A stretch of 64,000 nt of DNA from Labrys sp. KNU-23 (GCF_008330945.1 NZ_CP043488.1:1674001-1738000), one strand, 5' to 3'. Counted from the first letter of the stretch, positions 1 to 8,194 are shown. A program made the numbers and translations. The notes: generated by a model from the sequence alone, not told the origin.

Positions 1-75
1 GCGCGATTTTGCCTGTTCCAACCGCTTCACCGGAACGAGGGCGCAAATCTGAGTTGGGGTCGCTTTCTTGTCCAT
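1..75 (-). CDS. cofC: 2-phospho-L-lactate guanylyltransferase, N-terminal fragment (runs off window)
   Basis: The ATG overlaps the cofD stop codon as TGATG, so translation is coupled. The 25 visible codons begin MDKKATPTQ and continue ALVPVKRLEQAKSR. This ALVPVK start and the following Lys-Ser-Arg belong to the N-terminal nucleotide-binding loop of the CofC/FbiD nucleotidyltransferase family. These enzymes activate 2-phospholactate (or phosphoenolpyruvate) with GTP to make the donor used by CofD. The rest of the gene lies to the left of the window. The assignment rests on this short motif plus its position directly after cofD, and both point the same way. Confidence 0.8.
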   Translation of the reverse strand, partial: MDKKATPTQICALVPVKRLEQAKSR

Positions 76-1061
76 CACCGCCCTCGCCTACGGGCTGCGA
101 CCGCGATGTCCGTCGCGAGGTTTCCGGCAAAGTCGAGCGCCACGCCGGCAAGCCGGATGCGATCCTCGTCGGTTTTCATCAGCGACGCGGCGGCATGCAC
201 CGTACAGCGCGTGGTCTTGCGATCCTCCTCATCGGCGTGATCGACAATCAACCCATGGATCAATTCGCCATAGTGCTCCGCGATGGCACGCGAGGTTGCC
301 GGCACGCCAAGCTCGGCCATGATCTTGTCCGTCGGCCCCTTGACGGCTTTGCCGCCGATGATCGGCGACACCGCGACAACCGGAACGGCCGCATTCTCGA
401 TAGCCAGGCGCATGCCGGGGACCGAGAGGATCGGATCGACGCTCAAATAGGGGTTCGAGGGACAGATGATGATTGCTCTCAAGTCGGGATCATGCAGAGC
501 GGACAGGACTTGCGAGCAGGCACGCGCCTTCGCCGCTCCGTCGAAGGAGATCTTGTTGACCACTGGCGCACAGCGGCGTTCGACGAAGTAGCGCTGGAAT
601 GGCAACACTCCTTCCGACGTCGCCACCACCGTCCTCACCGGATGGTCGCTCATCGGCAGCACCCGCGCTTGAATTCCCAATCGGGCTGCGATGCTCGCGG
701 TGATGGCCGAAAGCGTTTCGCCGGTTTGGAGGCGACGCGTTCGCTCGACATGGATTGCCAGGTCTCGATCACCGAGTTGAAACCAGGTCTCGCCGCCGAG
801 CGCGGCAAGCGCCTGCATGAAATTCCAGCTTTCGTCCTGTCTCCCCCAGCCGAGCTCGCGATTGGCAAGGCCTGACAGCGTGTAGAGGACAGTGTCGATA
901 TCCGGCGAGATTCTGAGGCCGAGATGGTCGAAATCGTCGCCTGTATTGACGACCAGCGTGAGGTCGCTGCCGAGAATATGCTGGAGACCGTAGGCCAGCT
1001 TGGCACCGCCGACTCCACCGCACAGGGCAACGACCCGGCCCGTCGATCTGGAAGCACTCAT
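75..1061 (-). CDS. cofD: 2-phospho-L-lactate transferase (F420 biosynthesis)
   Basis: A 328-residue protein of normal CofD/FbiA length. The N-terminus carries the Gly-rich loop CGGVGGAKLAYGL (residues 14-26), then NTGDD (39-43) and SPDIDT, the family's hallmark substrate and metal-binding segments. CPSNPYLSVDPIL lies further on. The family transfers the phospholactyl (or phosphoenolpyruvyl) group to 7,8-didemethyl-8-hydroxy-5-deazariboflavin (Fo) to give F420-0. The start overlaps the cofE stop (ATGA) and the stop overlaps cofC, so it is the third gene of a tight npdG-cofE-cofD-cofC operon. Fo synthase (cofG/cofH) is not in the window. Confidence 0.93.
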   Translation of the reverse strand: MSASRSTGRVVALCGGVGGAKLAYGLQHILGSDLTLVVNTGDDFDHLGLRISPDIDTVLYTLSGLANRELGWGRQDESWNFMQALAALGGETWFQLGDRDLAIHVERTRRLQTGETLSAITASIAARLGIQARVLPMSDHPVRTVVATSEGVLPFQRYFVERRCAPVVNKISFDGAAKARACSQVLSALHDPDLRAIIICPSNPYLSVDPILSVPGMRLAIENAAVPVVAVSPIIGGKAVKGPTDKIMAELGVPATSRAIAEHYGELIHGLIVDHADEEDRKTTRCTVHAAASLMKTDEDRIRLAGVALDFAGNLATDIAVAARRRGR

Positions 1062-1825
1062 CGAAACATGTCCCTCTCACGGCTGCGGATCAAAGACGCA
1101 GCGGGCCGCACGGGCGAGGTCGGCCGATACCCTCGGACCAGGACGACGGGCAGGCCCTCGTCGGCCTGCCCCATCAGCAGCGAGGCGGCGGAGGCGATCT
1201 CATCGGCAACCGCAATTTCCGTGACTTTCAGCTTGCGTCCGAAAAGATCCTCGGCGCCCACCCGATCAACCAGGGCCGGCACACCGGCCGCTCCGATTGC
1301 GACGCCGACGACGCCGTTGCGCCATGGGCGACCGAAGCTGTCATTGATGATCACGCCGCAGGAAACGCCGAAGATCGCATCGAGACTTGACTTCAGGGCG
1401 AGCGCGGAGCCATCGGGATCGCGAGGAAGCAACAGGACGCGGTCACCGCTATTGTGCTCGATATTGGACTCGTCGATGCCCGCATTGGCCATGACGAAAC
1501 CCAGCTTGTGTGCGACCACGATGACGTGCGGGCCAATCTTGACGACTTCCTCCGCCTCGCTCAGCACCACCTCGACATGCCGCGGATCCTTGCCGACTTT
1601 GGCCGCGATATCGCGAGCGCGCTGCGATGGCTCGACACTGTCGAGATCGACATAGAGCCCGTCGGCTTTGGATACGACCTTTTGCGCCACCACGAGGATG
1701 TCGCCGTCGACCAGCCCCAATCCGGCCTTCCGCAGGGCCACTGCGATCAGATCGGCAAGATCGTCGCCTGGGGCGATCAAGGGAAGTTCGGGTATCGCAT
1801 GAAGCGACAGTGGGGCCGGTGCCAT
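1058..1825 (-). CDS. cofE: Coenzyme F420-0:L-glutamate ligase
   Basis: A 255-residue single-domain CofE, the usual archaeal and proteobacterial size. It lacks the fused nitroreductase-like domain of actinobacterial FbiB. Visible family features are VVAQKVVSKADG (GTP and metal region), EAEEVVKIGPHVIV, LLPRDPDGSA and DSFGRPWRNGVVGVAIG, which matches the conserved DxxGRPWR...AIG block. The enzyme adds gamma-linked glutamates to F420-0 using GTP. It starts 5 bases after the npdG stop and overlaps cofD by 4 bases. The neighbours make the function secure; tail length and specificity cannot be told from sequence. Confidence 0.93.
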   Translation of the reverse strand: MAPAPLSLHAIPELPLIAPGDDLADLIAVALRKAGLGLVDGDILVVAQKVVSKADGLYVDLDSVEPSQRARDIAAKVGKDPRHVEVVLSEAEEVVKIGPHVIVVAHKLGFVMANAGIDESNIEHNSGDRVLLLPRDPDGSALALKSSLDAIFGVSCGVIINDSFGRPWRNGVVGVAIGAAGVPALVDRVGAEDLFGRKLKVTEIAVADEIASAASLLMGQADEGLPVVLVRGYRPTSPVRPAASLIRSRERDMFR

Positions 1826-1830
1826 GGCGG

Positions 1831-2496
1831 CTACGCAGCGCTTGCGTCTTCGAGACCGGTGATCGCGATGCCGGCACCGGGGACCTTGTATTGACGATTG
1901 ATCCAGATCAGAACGGAGGTCAGCGCCTCGGCAGCCGCCGAGTTGGCAAGCGCACCTCCGCCAACGCCCCGGTTGGCCACCGCGCCGGCCAGTGCAATGA
2001 CCTGGTTGCGCGCCTCCCTGTCATCGCTGAAGACCAGAACATCGCATTCGGCTCGCCCGCCCTTGTGAAGCTTGGCCGCGCCGACATTGTGGAACGCGGA
2101 AACGACGCGCACGCCTTCGCCCAGCAGTGCTTGGGCAATCTGGGCGGCGGAGCCGGCGCTCGGAAGCTGGACCATTGAGACCTTGGGAGGCACTAGCGGA
2201 ACCGCCGCATCAACGACAATCTTGCCTTGGACGGCTTCCTTGATCTCGCCAATCGTCGCGTCATGACTCGAGAAAGGCACGGCGAGCACCACGATGTCAG
2301 CCCTGCGAGCGGCACCGACATTGTCTTCTCCCGCAATGCCCGCGCCCAGCTCCGGCGCAAGCGCGACGGCCTTGTCGCGGCTCCGCGAACCGATCACGAC
2401 GTCGTATCCGGCAACAGCCCAAGCTTTTGCGAGTCCGGAACCGAGGTCCCCGGTTCCACCAATGATACCGATGACGGGCTTCGACGAGTCGGACAT
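1831..2496 (-). CDS. npdG: NADPH-dependent F420 reductase (NpdG/Fno family)
   Basis: A 221-residue protein with an N-terminal Rossmann fold, GIIGGTGDLGSGLAKAW (about residues 10-26), followed by GSRSRDKA, the usual NADPH 2'-phosphate site. VLAVPFSSH and the C-terminal SAAAEALTSVLIWINRQY fit the F420-dependent NADP oxidoreductase family. It moves hydride between NADPH and F420. It is first in the F420 operon, so cofactor synthesis and reduction are made together. The name npdG comes from nitrophenol and picrate degradation clusters in actinobacteria, which hints at a reductive catabolic role, but no F420-using substrate enzyme is visible here. A palindrome at 2577-2594 lies 81 bases upstream. 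Confidence 0.88.
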   Translation of the reverse strand: MSDSSKPVIGIIGGTGDLGSGLAKAWAVAGYDVVIGSRSRDKAVALAPELGAGIAGEDNVGAARRADIVVLAVPFSSHDATIGEIKEAVQGKIVVDAAVPLVPPKVSMVQLPSAGSAAQIAQALLGEGVRVVSAFHNVGAAKLHKGGRAECDVLVFSDDREARNQVIALAGAVANRGVGGGALANSAAAEALTSVLIWINRQYKVPGAGIAITGLEDASAA

Positions 2497-2576
2497 GCGT
2501 TCCTCACATTTGAAAGACTGAAGGGCAGGATTGCGCTCCTGAGCCGAGCGACCGGCGCGTTCGCCAGTGTGATAAA

Positions 2577-2594
2577 CTTACTATCAATAGTAAG
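2577..2594. promoter_or_regulatory. 18-bp palindrome, candidate operator of the F420 operon
   Basis: CTTACTAT-CA-ATAGTAAG has perfect 8-base arms around a 2-base centre and lies about 81 bases upstream of npdG. Its left half, CTTACTATCA, recurs exactly at 7887-7896 upstream of the livH operon. The symmetry and position suggest a dimeric repressor site, perhaps TetR or GntR type. The regulator is not identified. Confidence 0.55.
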
Positions 2595-3047
2595 ATAAGA
2601 CAAGTTGGATTTGCGACACGAAATGGCAGCGTGCGATTGGGGGGAGGCAAGGCTTTCAGGCCGCGCCCCGCACCGCTTGAGCACGTGTTTTCTGAAGCAG
2701 GCGGTCTTTAGGGTTCAAAAGACATTCGAGGCTATTGGGCCGGCCCCTCGCCCCTTCACGATTCCGATGGCAGGCGCCTGGTGGTCGCGATGGAAGCGAC
2801 GCACATTTCGTTGTCGTCAGACAAGGAGGTTCCTCAGGGAATTGCCGGAGGCCACATTGGGCTCATGGGCGAAGCATACGATGGCACCTGAACAAGCTTC
2901 GAGCTGCACGATGGAACCGCTACCCGCAGCTCAGATGACATCATGGGCAGGACAGGAGCCGTTCAAAATCCTGCGTTGAGCTCGAACGGAGCGTGAATTT
3001 CTGGATTAGCGGAGCAGCAGCCATCCGCCGCACCGCACCCTTTTTAT
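2595..3047. other. Intergenic stretch with no convincing gene
   Basis: About 450 bases between the F420 promoter region and the small membrane protein gene. Open frames here (for example 2605-2979 on the plus strand) have low-complexity, Arg-rich translations without recognisable motifs or ribosome binding sites. It may hold remnants of a lost gene, but no identity can be supported. Confidence 0.4.
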
Positions 3048-3359
3048 TTAATCCCTCTCCTGCTGAAACCTGTGTGCATTGGCTTTCAGCCATTCATGGC
3101 GCAAGCGTATGCGCCGACGGTTGATCGCCAATAACCCCCAGACCATCAACGCGGTGGGCAGGATAGCGACGAGAAAGCCAAGCGAGATCGAATTGAACAG
3201 AAGCCACACCGCCAAAACGATGGCGGCAAAGATCAGGGAGGCAATCCATTCCAAACCCCGGTCCAGTCGGGTATTGTGAAGAAGCGCACTGTACTCCGCC
3301 AACTTGGCTTCATACTCAACGATCTCGTCGCGTGTGGGCGGTTGCTCTCTAGACATCAT
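3048..3359 (-). CDS. Small two-helix membrane protein, unknown function
   Basis: A 103-residue protein. The hydrophilic N-terminus (MMSREQPPTRDEIVEYEAKL) is a short amphipathic helix. Two hydrophobic segments follow at about residues 38-57 (WIASLIFAAIVLAVWLL) and 60-80 (LGFLVAILPTALMVWGLL). The C-terminus is basic and reads LLAINRRRIRLRHEWLKANA. This predicts a helical hairpin in the inner membrane with a positively charged cytoplasmic tail. No family is recognised. It stands alone between the F420 operon and a decayed resolvase. Sequence composition and the clean hairpin layout favour a real gene. Confidence 0.6.
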   Translation of the reverse strand: MMSREQPPTRDEIVEYEAKLAEYSALLHNTRLDRGLEWIASLIFAAIVLAVWLLFNSISLGFLVAILPTALMVWGLLAINRRRIRLRHEWLKANAHRFQQERD

Positions 3360-3404
3360 GCCAATTTATTCCTGCGCGGTGGTCAATCTTCATATTGGGG
3401 GCCG

Positions 3405-3895
3405 TCACAATGTGACACCGTGCGAAACTCGTGACAGCAAAGCTGATCGCAATAAGATCAGATCAACTGTCGAATTTCCGTTGCTCCTTCTTAGAACCCT
3501 ACCTTCATCTCGAACACGCATGACAGTCTGTCGGCTGGTCGCGAACTTTCTGGCGATGGCTGAAGCGCCCATTCCCCTAGCCAGATCGCCGCATATATCC
3601 TGCTTCCGCCTCTCATTAAGCCTCAAGGGGCGCCCGAGGGCTTTTCCTTCTGATCTAGCGCGCTTGAGGCCCGACTGCGTTCACTCGATCAGCAAGTCCC
3701 GCTCGAACTGGCGCCGGCGTTGAGCACGTTCATGATCATGGTACCGGACGAGCTGGTGAGATCGGCGCCGCCGAGCGCGAGGCAATAGATCTTGACGCCC
3801 ATCTCGGCCAGCGTCTTCACCGTGACGCTGACGTCGATCCCATCGCGGTCAAGGCGGCCGAGTTTGGTCACGGTGCGATCGACGCCGCGGCATCC
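3405..3895 (-). pseudogene. Serine resolvase/invertase, frameshifted and truncated
   Basis: Read on the minus strand in two frames, this is a broken Tn3-type resolvase. The first piece (near 3871-3700) reads TKLGRLDRDGIDV and then TVKTLAEMGVKIYCLALGG, matching the catalytic-domain TKLDRLGRD...VKxLxxxGV block. After a frameshift near 3700 it continues QFERDLLIE, then a TGA where the family has Arg, then TQSGLKRARSEGKALGRP. The end (3626-3405) is a helix-turn-helix with ASAIARKFATSRQTVMRV. The N-terminal catalytic Ser region is missing. It is a relic of a transposon or invertase near the boundary of the liv operon. Confidence 0.82.
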
Positions 3896-4024
3896 AGAAT
3901 GGATGTCGAGGTCAACGCTCTTCTTGGCCCTCCGGCCAATGTTTTTATTTGCCGGCTATATATCTATCATTGCGTTGACCCCCGAGGTGGATCGCAAGGC
4001 GGAGGCTTATGGGAAAGCGCGATT

Positions 4025-4744
4025 TCACGCGTGCGCCAGCCCGGCCCCCAGATACGCCTCGCGCACATGCGGATCATTGATCAGCTTCTCGCCCGGCCCT
4101 TCGAGGACCATCGAGCCGGCTTCGAGCAGATACGCGTAATTGCACATGTCGAGCGCTGCGAAGGCATTCTGTTCAACCATCAGAACCGTCGTGCCGGCAT
4201 CACGAATGCCTTTGATGATGTCGAAGGTTTGAGAAACGATGTTCGGCGCAAGCCCGAGCGAAGGCTCGTCGAACATGATGAGTTTGGGTCGCGACATCAT
4301 GGCACGCCCGATCGCGAGCATCTGCTGTTCACCGCCCGAAAGAGTTCCGGCGATCTGTTTGCGCCGTTCCGCAAGCCGCGGGAAAAGCCCGAAGATACGG
4401 TCGATGTCCTGCCGGATGGCGGCAGCGTCCCTGCGCAGATAGCCGCCGACCTCCAGATTTTCCAATACGGTCATTTGACCGAAAACGCGGCGTCCTTCCG
4501 GACAATGGGCGATGCCGATCGATAGAATTCGGCTCGCCGTCCGCCCGGAGATCTCCTCGCCATTGAACAGAATGCTACCGCCGGCAGCCGGGACCAGGCC
4601 GGATATTGCCCTGAGGGTTGTGCTCTTGCCAGCACCGTTGGCCCCGACCAGGACCACGAGGGAATTGGCTGGAACCGTCAGCGAAATGCCCTTCAGCGCA
4701 GTAACCTTGCCGTAGCGGCACACCAGGTTTTTGATCTCAAGCAT
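4025..4744 (-). CDS. livF: Branched-chain amino acid-type ABC transporter, ATP-binding protein
   Basis: About 239 residues, the usual LivF length. It has Walker A GANGAGKST, a Q-loop region, signature LSGGEQQMLAIGRAMM, Walker B LIMFDEPSLGLAP and the switch His region MVEQNAFAALD. A GTG lies 6 bases earlier (4750), but the ATG at 4744 sits 5 bases after GGAG and is the better start. It is the last gene of the livH-livM-livG-livF operon. It energises uptake of branched-chain amino acids or, commonly in soil alphaproteobacteria, aromatic and other carboxylates. A 210-base insertion separates it from livG, whereas the other genes of the operon overlap. Confidence 0.9.
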   Translation of the reverse strand: MLEIKNLVCRYGKVTALKGISLTVPANSLVVLVGANGAGKSTTLRAISGLVPAAGGSILFNGEEISGRTASRILSIGIAHCPEGRRVFGQMTVLENLEVGGYLRRDAAAIRQDIDRIFGLFPRLAERRKQIAGTLSGGEQQMLAIGRAMMSRPKLIMFDEPSLGLAPNIVSQTFDIIKGIRDAGTTVLMVEQNAFAALDMCNYAYLLEAGSMVLEGPGEKLINDPHVREAYLGAGLAHA

Positions 4745-4746
4745 GC

Positions 4747-4962
4747 TCACTCCTTTACCGAGGCATGAATCGTCGGCGTGGGGATGGTTCCGGGTCTCTC
4801 TGGGAGTTCCTTTTGGGGTGTCGCGGCTTGCGGTGAGGACCAGGATCCGGTCGGATTTTCTCCGACAAGAACAATGAGTGCGTTCGCCAAGGTCTTTAGC
4901 GATAACCCTCTCGAGGCCACGGCTCTGCCATGGCCGTTTGCCAGATTGCTTGCCTCAGGCAT
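4747..4962 (-). pseudogene. Decayed fragment of a duplicated LivF-like ATPase N-terminus
   Basis: A 71-codon frame overlaps the end of livG and ends 3 bases before the livF ATG. Its middle part, VASRGLSL...LANALIVLVGENPTGSW, aligns with the start of the downstream LivF, VTALKGISL...PANSLVVLVGANGAGKS. The residues before the match (GHGR versus YGK) also fit. The Walker A Lys is lost and the frame ends in Pro-rich sequence. I read it as a relic of a tandem duplication of livF. It could still be translated as a small coupled peptide, since the operon's reading frames are contiguous. Confidence 0.6.
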
Positions 4963-5746
4963 GCTTCACCCCCTGCCCGAGATAGGCCTGGATGACATCC
5001 GGATCATTTTGAATTTCCTTGGGAGTTCCGTCTGCGATGATACGCCCATAGTTGAGCACGACGATCCGGTCAGAGATGCCCATCACCATCGGCATGTCAT
5101 GTTCGACGAGGAGTATTGTGGTGCCATTGGCCCGAAGCTTGTTGATCAGGTCGATGAAGCGTCCCGTTTCGGTGGCGTTCATGCCCGACACAGGCTCATC
5201 GAGCAGGAGCGCCGAGGGTTGCGCAGCAAGGGCAAGGGCAACGCCCAGCAGACGCTGATCCCCATAGGGCAGGCTCGCCGCCCGCTCCTTGGCTTGGTGT
5301 TCGATCCCGACGAGGCGGAGAATCTGCCAGGCCTGGTCGCGCAATTCCGCTTCCGCCCTGCGTTCGCGCGGCAGGGACAGGAGCGTGCCGAGAAGTCGCG
5401 CGGACGTCTTGCGATGCAGGCCGATCAGCACATTGTCGAACACCGAAATCTTGTCGAACAGGTTGGTGCGCTGAAAGGTCCGCACCAGCCCGAGAGCCGT
5501 GACTTGGTGCGGCTTGAGCCCGGCCAGAGGCGTTCCTCGGAATGTCACACGCCCTTTGGTGGGCTTCTGAAAGCCAGTGATGATGTTGAAAGCCGTGGTT
5601 TTACCGGCGCCATTGGGGCCGATCAGGCTGACCAATTCGCCCTCGTTGACATGAAAATTCATGTCCGAGATCGCAATCAGCCCACCGAAATGCATCGCGA
5701 CGTTTTCGATGGCCAGAATGGCTCGCGGGTTTTGCGCTACGATCAC
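4955..5746 (-). CDS. livG: Branched-chain amino acid-type ABC transporter, ATP-binding protein
   Basis: A 263-residue LivG with Walker A GPNGAGKTT, the LivG-typical VRTFQRTNLF, signature SLPYGDQRLLGVALALA, Walker B ALLLDEPVSGMNATE and LLVEHDMPMVMGISD. Start is GTG at 5746, overlapping the livM stop by 4 bases. It pairs with LivF as the second nucleotide-binding subunit. The C-terminal DPDVIQAYLGQG is typical of the family. Together with livHMF it forms an importer without a substrate-binding protein gene in this operon, so the binding protein must be encoded elsewhere. Confidence 0.92.
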   Translation of the reverse strand: MIVAQNPRAILAIENVAMHFGGLIAISDMNFHVNEGELVSLIGPNGAGKTTAFNIITGFQKPTKGRVTFRGTPLAGLKPHQVTALGLVRTFQRTNLFDKISVFDNVLIGLHRKTSARLLGTLLSLPRERRAEAELRDQAWQILRLVGIEHQAKERAASLPYGDQRLLGVALALAAQPSALLLDEPVSGMNATETGRFIDLINKLRANGTTILLVEHDMPMVMGISDRIVVLNYGRIIADGTPKEIQNDPDVIQAYLGQGVKHA

Positions 5747-6774
5747 GAACGAGCTCCTTTGCTGGGTTCCATTGCAAGCTCGGAGCTGTTGGAGGACGCG
5801 CGGCTGAACCAGCGCTCGATGGCCGGGACGATGCCTTCAGGCAGGACGAAGACGATCAGGATCATCAAGGCCCCGTAGAGAATCCACTGAACCTCGGGGC
5901 CGACATATTTGCGCAGGATGACCGGCATGATTCCGAAAATGAGGCCTCCGACGACCGGCCCTGCCAGCGTTCCCTTGCCGCCGGTAATGACCATGATCAC
6001 CATGGTCACGGTGTTGAGGAACATGAAGATCATCGGGTCGATGATTTGAATGTAATGGGCGTAAAGCGTCCCGGACACACCGGCGATGGTGCCGGCAAAG
6101 ACCGCTGCCAGGACAAGGTATCGCGTGACGCTAATGCCCACGGAGGTCGCCAGCGTCTCGTTTTCGCGCAGGGCGATCATCGCGCGGCCATAGGGCGAAT
6201 CGATCAGCCGCTTGATGATGACGTATGTGACGACGATAAACGCCAGCACCACATAATAGTTTGCAGCCTTGCTCCACAGCGTGGCGTATCCGATCGGCTC
6301 GAAGCCGAGCGTCAATGGCGGGATGCCGGGCAACGCCAAAGGGCCGTTCGTCAGTTCGACCCAATTGAGCGCGATGAGCCGGATGACTTCGGCAAAGCTC
6401 ACGGTCACGATGACGAAATAGGCGCCGCGGACCCGAAAGGCCAGTTTGCCGATCAGGTAGCCGCAGAGCCCGGCCACCGCGCCGCCGAGGACGATACCGA
6501 CGACCGGAGGCCAGGGCTCATGGGTGATCTGGTAGCCGAAGATCGAGACGCTGAACCCCAGCGACGTCAATGCGCTGACATAGGCGCCGATGCCGAAGAA
6601 CGCGACATGCCCCAGGCTCAGCTGCCCCGTGTAGCCGAGCAGCAGGTTGAGGCTCATGGCGGCGAGCATGAAGATGCCGCATACGACGAGCGTGTGGAGA
6701 TAATATTGGTCGGTCAGCCAGAGCGGAACGCTGAGGAAGAACGCCAGGGCAATCAGGGGGATAAAGCGGTTCAT
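5743..6774 (-). CDS. livM: Branched-chain amino acid-type ABC transporter, permease
   Basis: A 343-residue, highly hydrophobic protein with about nine or ten membrane helices and the LivM core LLLGYTGQLSLGHVAFFGIG near residues 45-65. Further family features are FRVRGAYFVIVTVSFAEV and ITGGKGTLAGPVVGG, the EAA-like coupling region. The C-terminal tail is cytoplasmic and charged (IERWFSRASSNSSELAMEPS). It overlaps both livH and livG by 4 bases, which indicates translational coupling. It forms the channel with LivH. Confidence 0.92.
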   Translation of the reverse strand: MNRFIPLIALAFFLSVPLWLTDQYYLHTLVVCGIFMLAAMSLNLLLGYTGQLSLGHVAFFGIGAYVSALTSLGFSVSIFGYQITHEPWPPVVGIVLGGAVAGLCGYLIGKLAFRVRGAYFVIVTVSFAEVIRLIALNWVELTNGPLALPGIPPLTLGFEPIGYATLWSKAANYYVVLAFIVVTYVIIKRLIDSPYGRAMIALRENETLATSVGISVTRYLVLAAVFAGTIAGVSGTLYAHYIQIIDPMIFMFLNTVTMVIMVITGGKGTLAGPVVGGLIFGIMPVILRKYVGPEVQWILYGALMILIVFVLPEGIVPAIERWFSRASSNSSELAMEPSKGARS

Positions 6775-7643
6775 CCGACGCGCTCCGATCTGGCGAACAG
6801 GCCTGTTGGCCTGAACAGCAGGACGACGATGATGATGAGAAAGCCCATGGCATCGCGATAGCCGGATGAGATGTAGCTGGCCCCCATTTCCTCCGCGAAC
6901 GCCAGGATGAAGCCGCCGAACACCGCGCCGGTAATGTTGCCCAGCCCGCCGAGAATGACGATGGCGAATGCCTTCAGTGAAGCAAGGTCGCCCATTGTCG
7001 GCGCAACCACGAAAACCGGTCCGAGAAGCGCGCCGGCGGCCGCGGCGAGGCCAGACCCCAGCCCGAAGGTAGTCGTGTAGATCGCGCTCGTGTTGATCCC
7101 CATCAACGCCGCCGTCGAGCTATCCTGGAAGGTGGCTCGCATCGCCTTGCCAAGCTTCGTGCGATTGATCAGCACATAGGTGGCTGCGATCAAGGCGAGC
7201 GCCACGACGAGAACAAAGACGCGGATACTGGAAAGCGACACCGGCCCCAGGGTCAGGGGCTCGATCGCGAAGGGCGAATTGATGGATTTCGCAACGCTGC
7301 CCCATGTCAGAATTTCAGTATTCTGAAGCACGATCCAGGCGCCGATCATGATCAGCATGGTCGTGTCGATGTCGGCACCGCGCTTGGACCGTAGCAACAG
7401 GAATTCGATCGCGGCCCCAAGAACCATGCCGGCGCAGATCGCGAATGCGATCGCCATGAAGAAGTTCAGCCCAAGCACGACGGCAAAGAAGTACATCATA
7501 TATGCGCCGAAGGCGTAGAGCTCCCCATGCGTGAAATTGACGATCCGCATGATGCCGAAGATCAGCGTGAGACCGATCCCCAGCAGAGCGTATGTCCCAC
7601 CCATGATTACTGCGTTGGCTAAATGTTGTAAGAGCTGATCCAA
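6771..7643 (-). CDS. livH: Branched-chain amino acid-type ABC transporter, permease
   Basis: A 290-residue permease with LivH hallmarks: GLTLIFGIMRIVNFTHGELY near the N-terminus and AFAIVILGGLGNITGAVFGG near the C-terminus. The start codon appears to be TTG at 7643, preceded by GAGGAG with a 7-base gap. No better ATG lies nearby. It is the first gene of the operon. A candidate operator lies at 7887-7910, 244 bases upstream. The substrate cannot be told from sequence. Confidence 0.9.
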   Translation of the reverse strand: MDQLLQHLANAVIMGGTYALLGIGLTLIFGIMRIVNFTHGELYAFGAYMMYFFAVVLGLNFFMAIAFAICAGMVLGAAIEFLLLRSKRGADIDTTMLIMIGAWIVLQNTEILTWGSVAKSINSPFAIEPLTLGPVSLSSIRVFVLVVALALIAATYVLINRTKLGKAMRATFQDSSTAALMGINTSAIYTTTFGLGSGLAAAAGALLGPVFVVAPTMGDLASLKAFAIVILGGLGNITGAVFGGFILAFAEEMGASYISSGYRDAMGFLIIIVVLLFRPTGLFARSERVG

Positions 7644-7886
7644 GACGACTCCTCACCCTTCGATGCGCCTGTAGTTCTGGTCGCCCAAACGACAACCACG
7701 CTGCATTGCTTCAACAGGATGGAGACAGCCTGATGCGGCACCGGCGCCCAAGGGCACCGCCGCCATAATGGATCGGCCTCCACCAACCGCGCGGTCGGCG
7801 GTCCTTCGGAGGCCACCAGGCTCGTTCCTCCCTGAAAAGAGCTTGTCGGCCTTCCAGTCCGATAACAATTTGACTGGCAGCCAATT

Positions 7887-7910
7887 CTTACTATCATTAG
7901 AATAATGGTA
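7887..7910. promoter_or_regulatory. Candidate operator upstream of livH operon
   Basis: CTTACTATCATTAGAATAATGGTA contains an imperfect inverted repeat, TAC-AT-ATT--AAT-AT-GTA. Its first ten bases are identical to the left half of the palindrome at 2577-2594 before npdG. An AT-rich stretch that could hold a minus-10 element for the liv operon surrounds it. Shared regulation of F420 and liv genes is an inference. Confidence 0.45.
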
Positions 7911-7924
7911 TATTAGGATAAATG

Positions 7925-8190
7925 CAAGGACCCTTTTTGAACGTCTGACTGCGGCCGATGGCGAGCGACTTATTCCTGCGTCACGTCACAGGAGGTAAAC
8001 GCGCAAGATCAGACCGGCGGCACCGTTCGCGGCTGGCAGATTGATGGACCCATCAACTGGAACCTATCCGAGCGACAGGAGCGTCGGCACGGATTGATGG
8101 GGCGTTGATGCGCGAACCACGCTTCAATCTTGACTCGTTGCGAGTTTGAGGAGGCTACGGGCGGTACAGATCATGCCCATTAGAACCTAG
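7925..8190. other. Intergenic stretch with gene debris only
   Basis: No intact frame or RNA gene is recognisable between the livH upstream region and the recombinase relic at 8195. Stops are frequent in all frames and the sequence looks like decayed coding DNA of mixed origin. Confidence 0.4.
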
Positions 8191-8194
8191 CCTA

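Noticed and set aside
9..875. Long plus-strand frame of 288 codons at the left edge
   Set aside because: It lies antisense to cofD, which has clear family motifs. Its translation is rich in Arg, His and Asp as expected for the reverse frame of GC-rich coding DNA.
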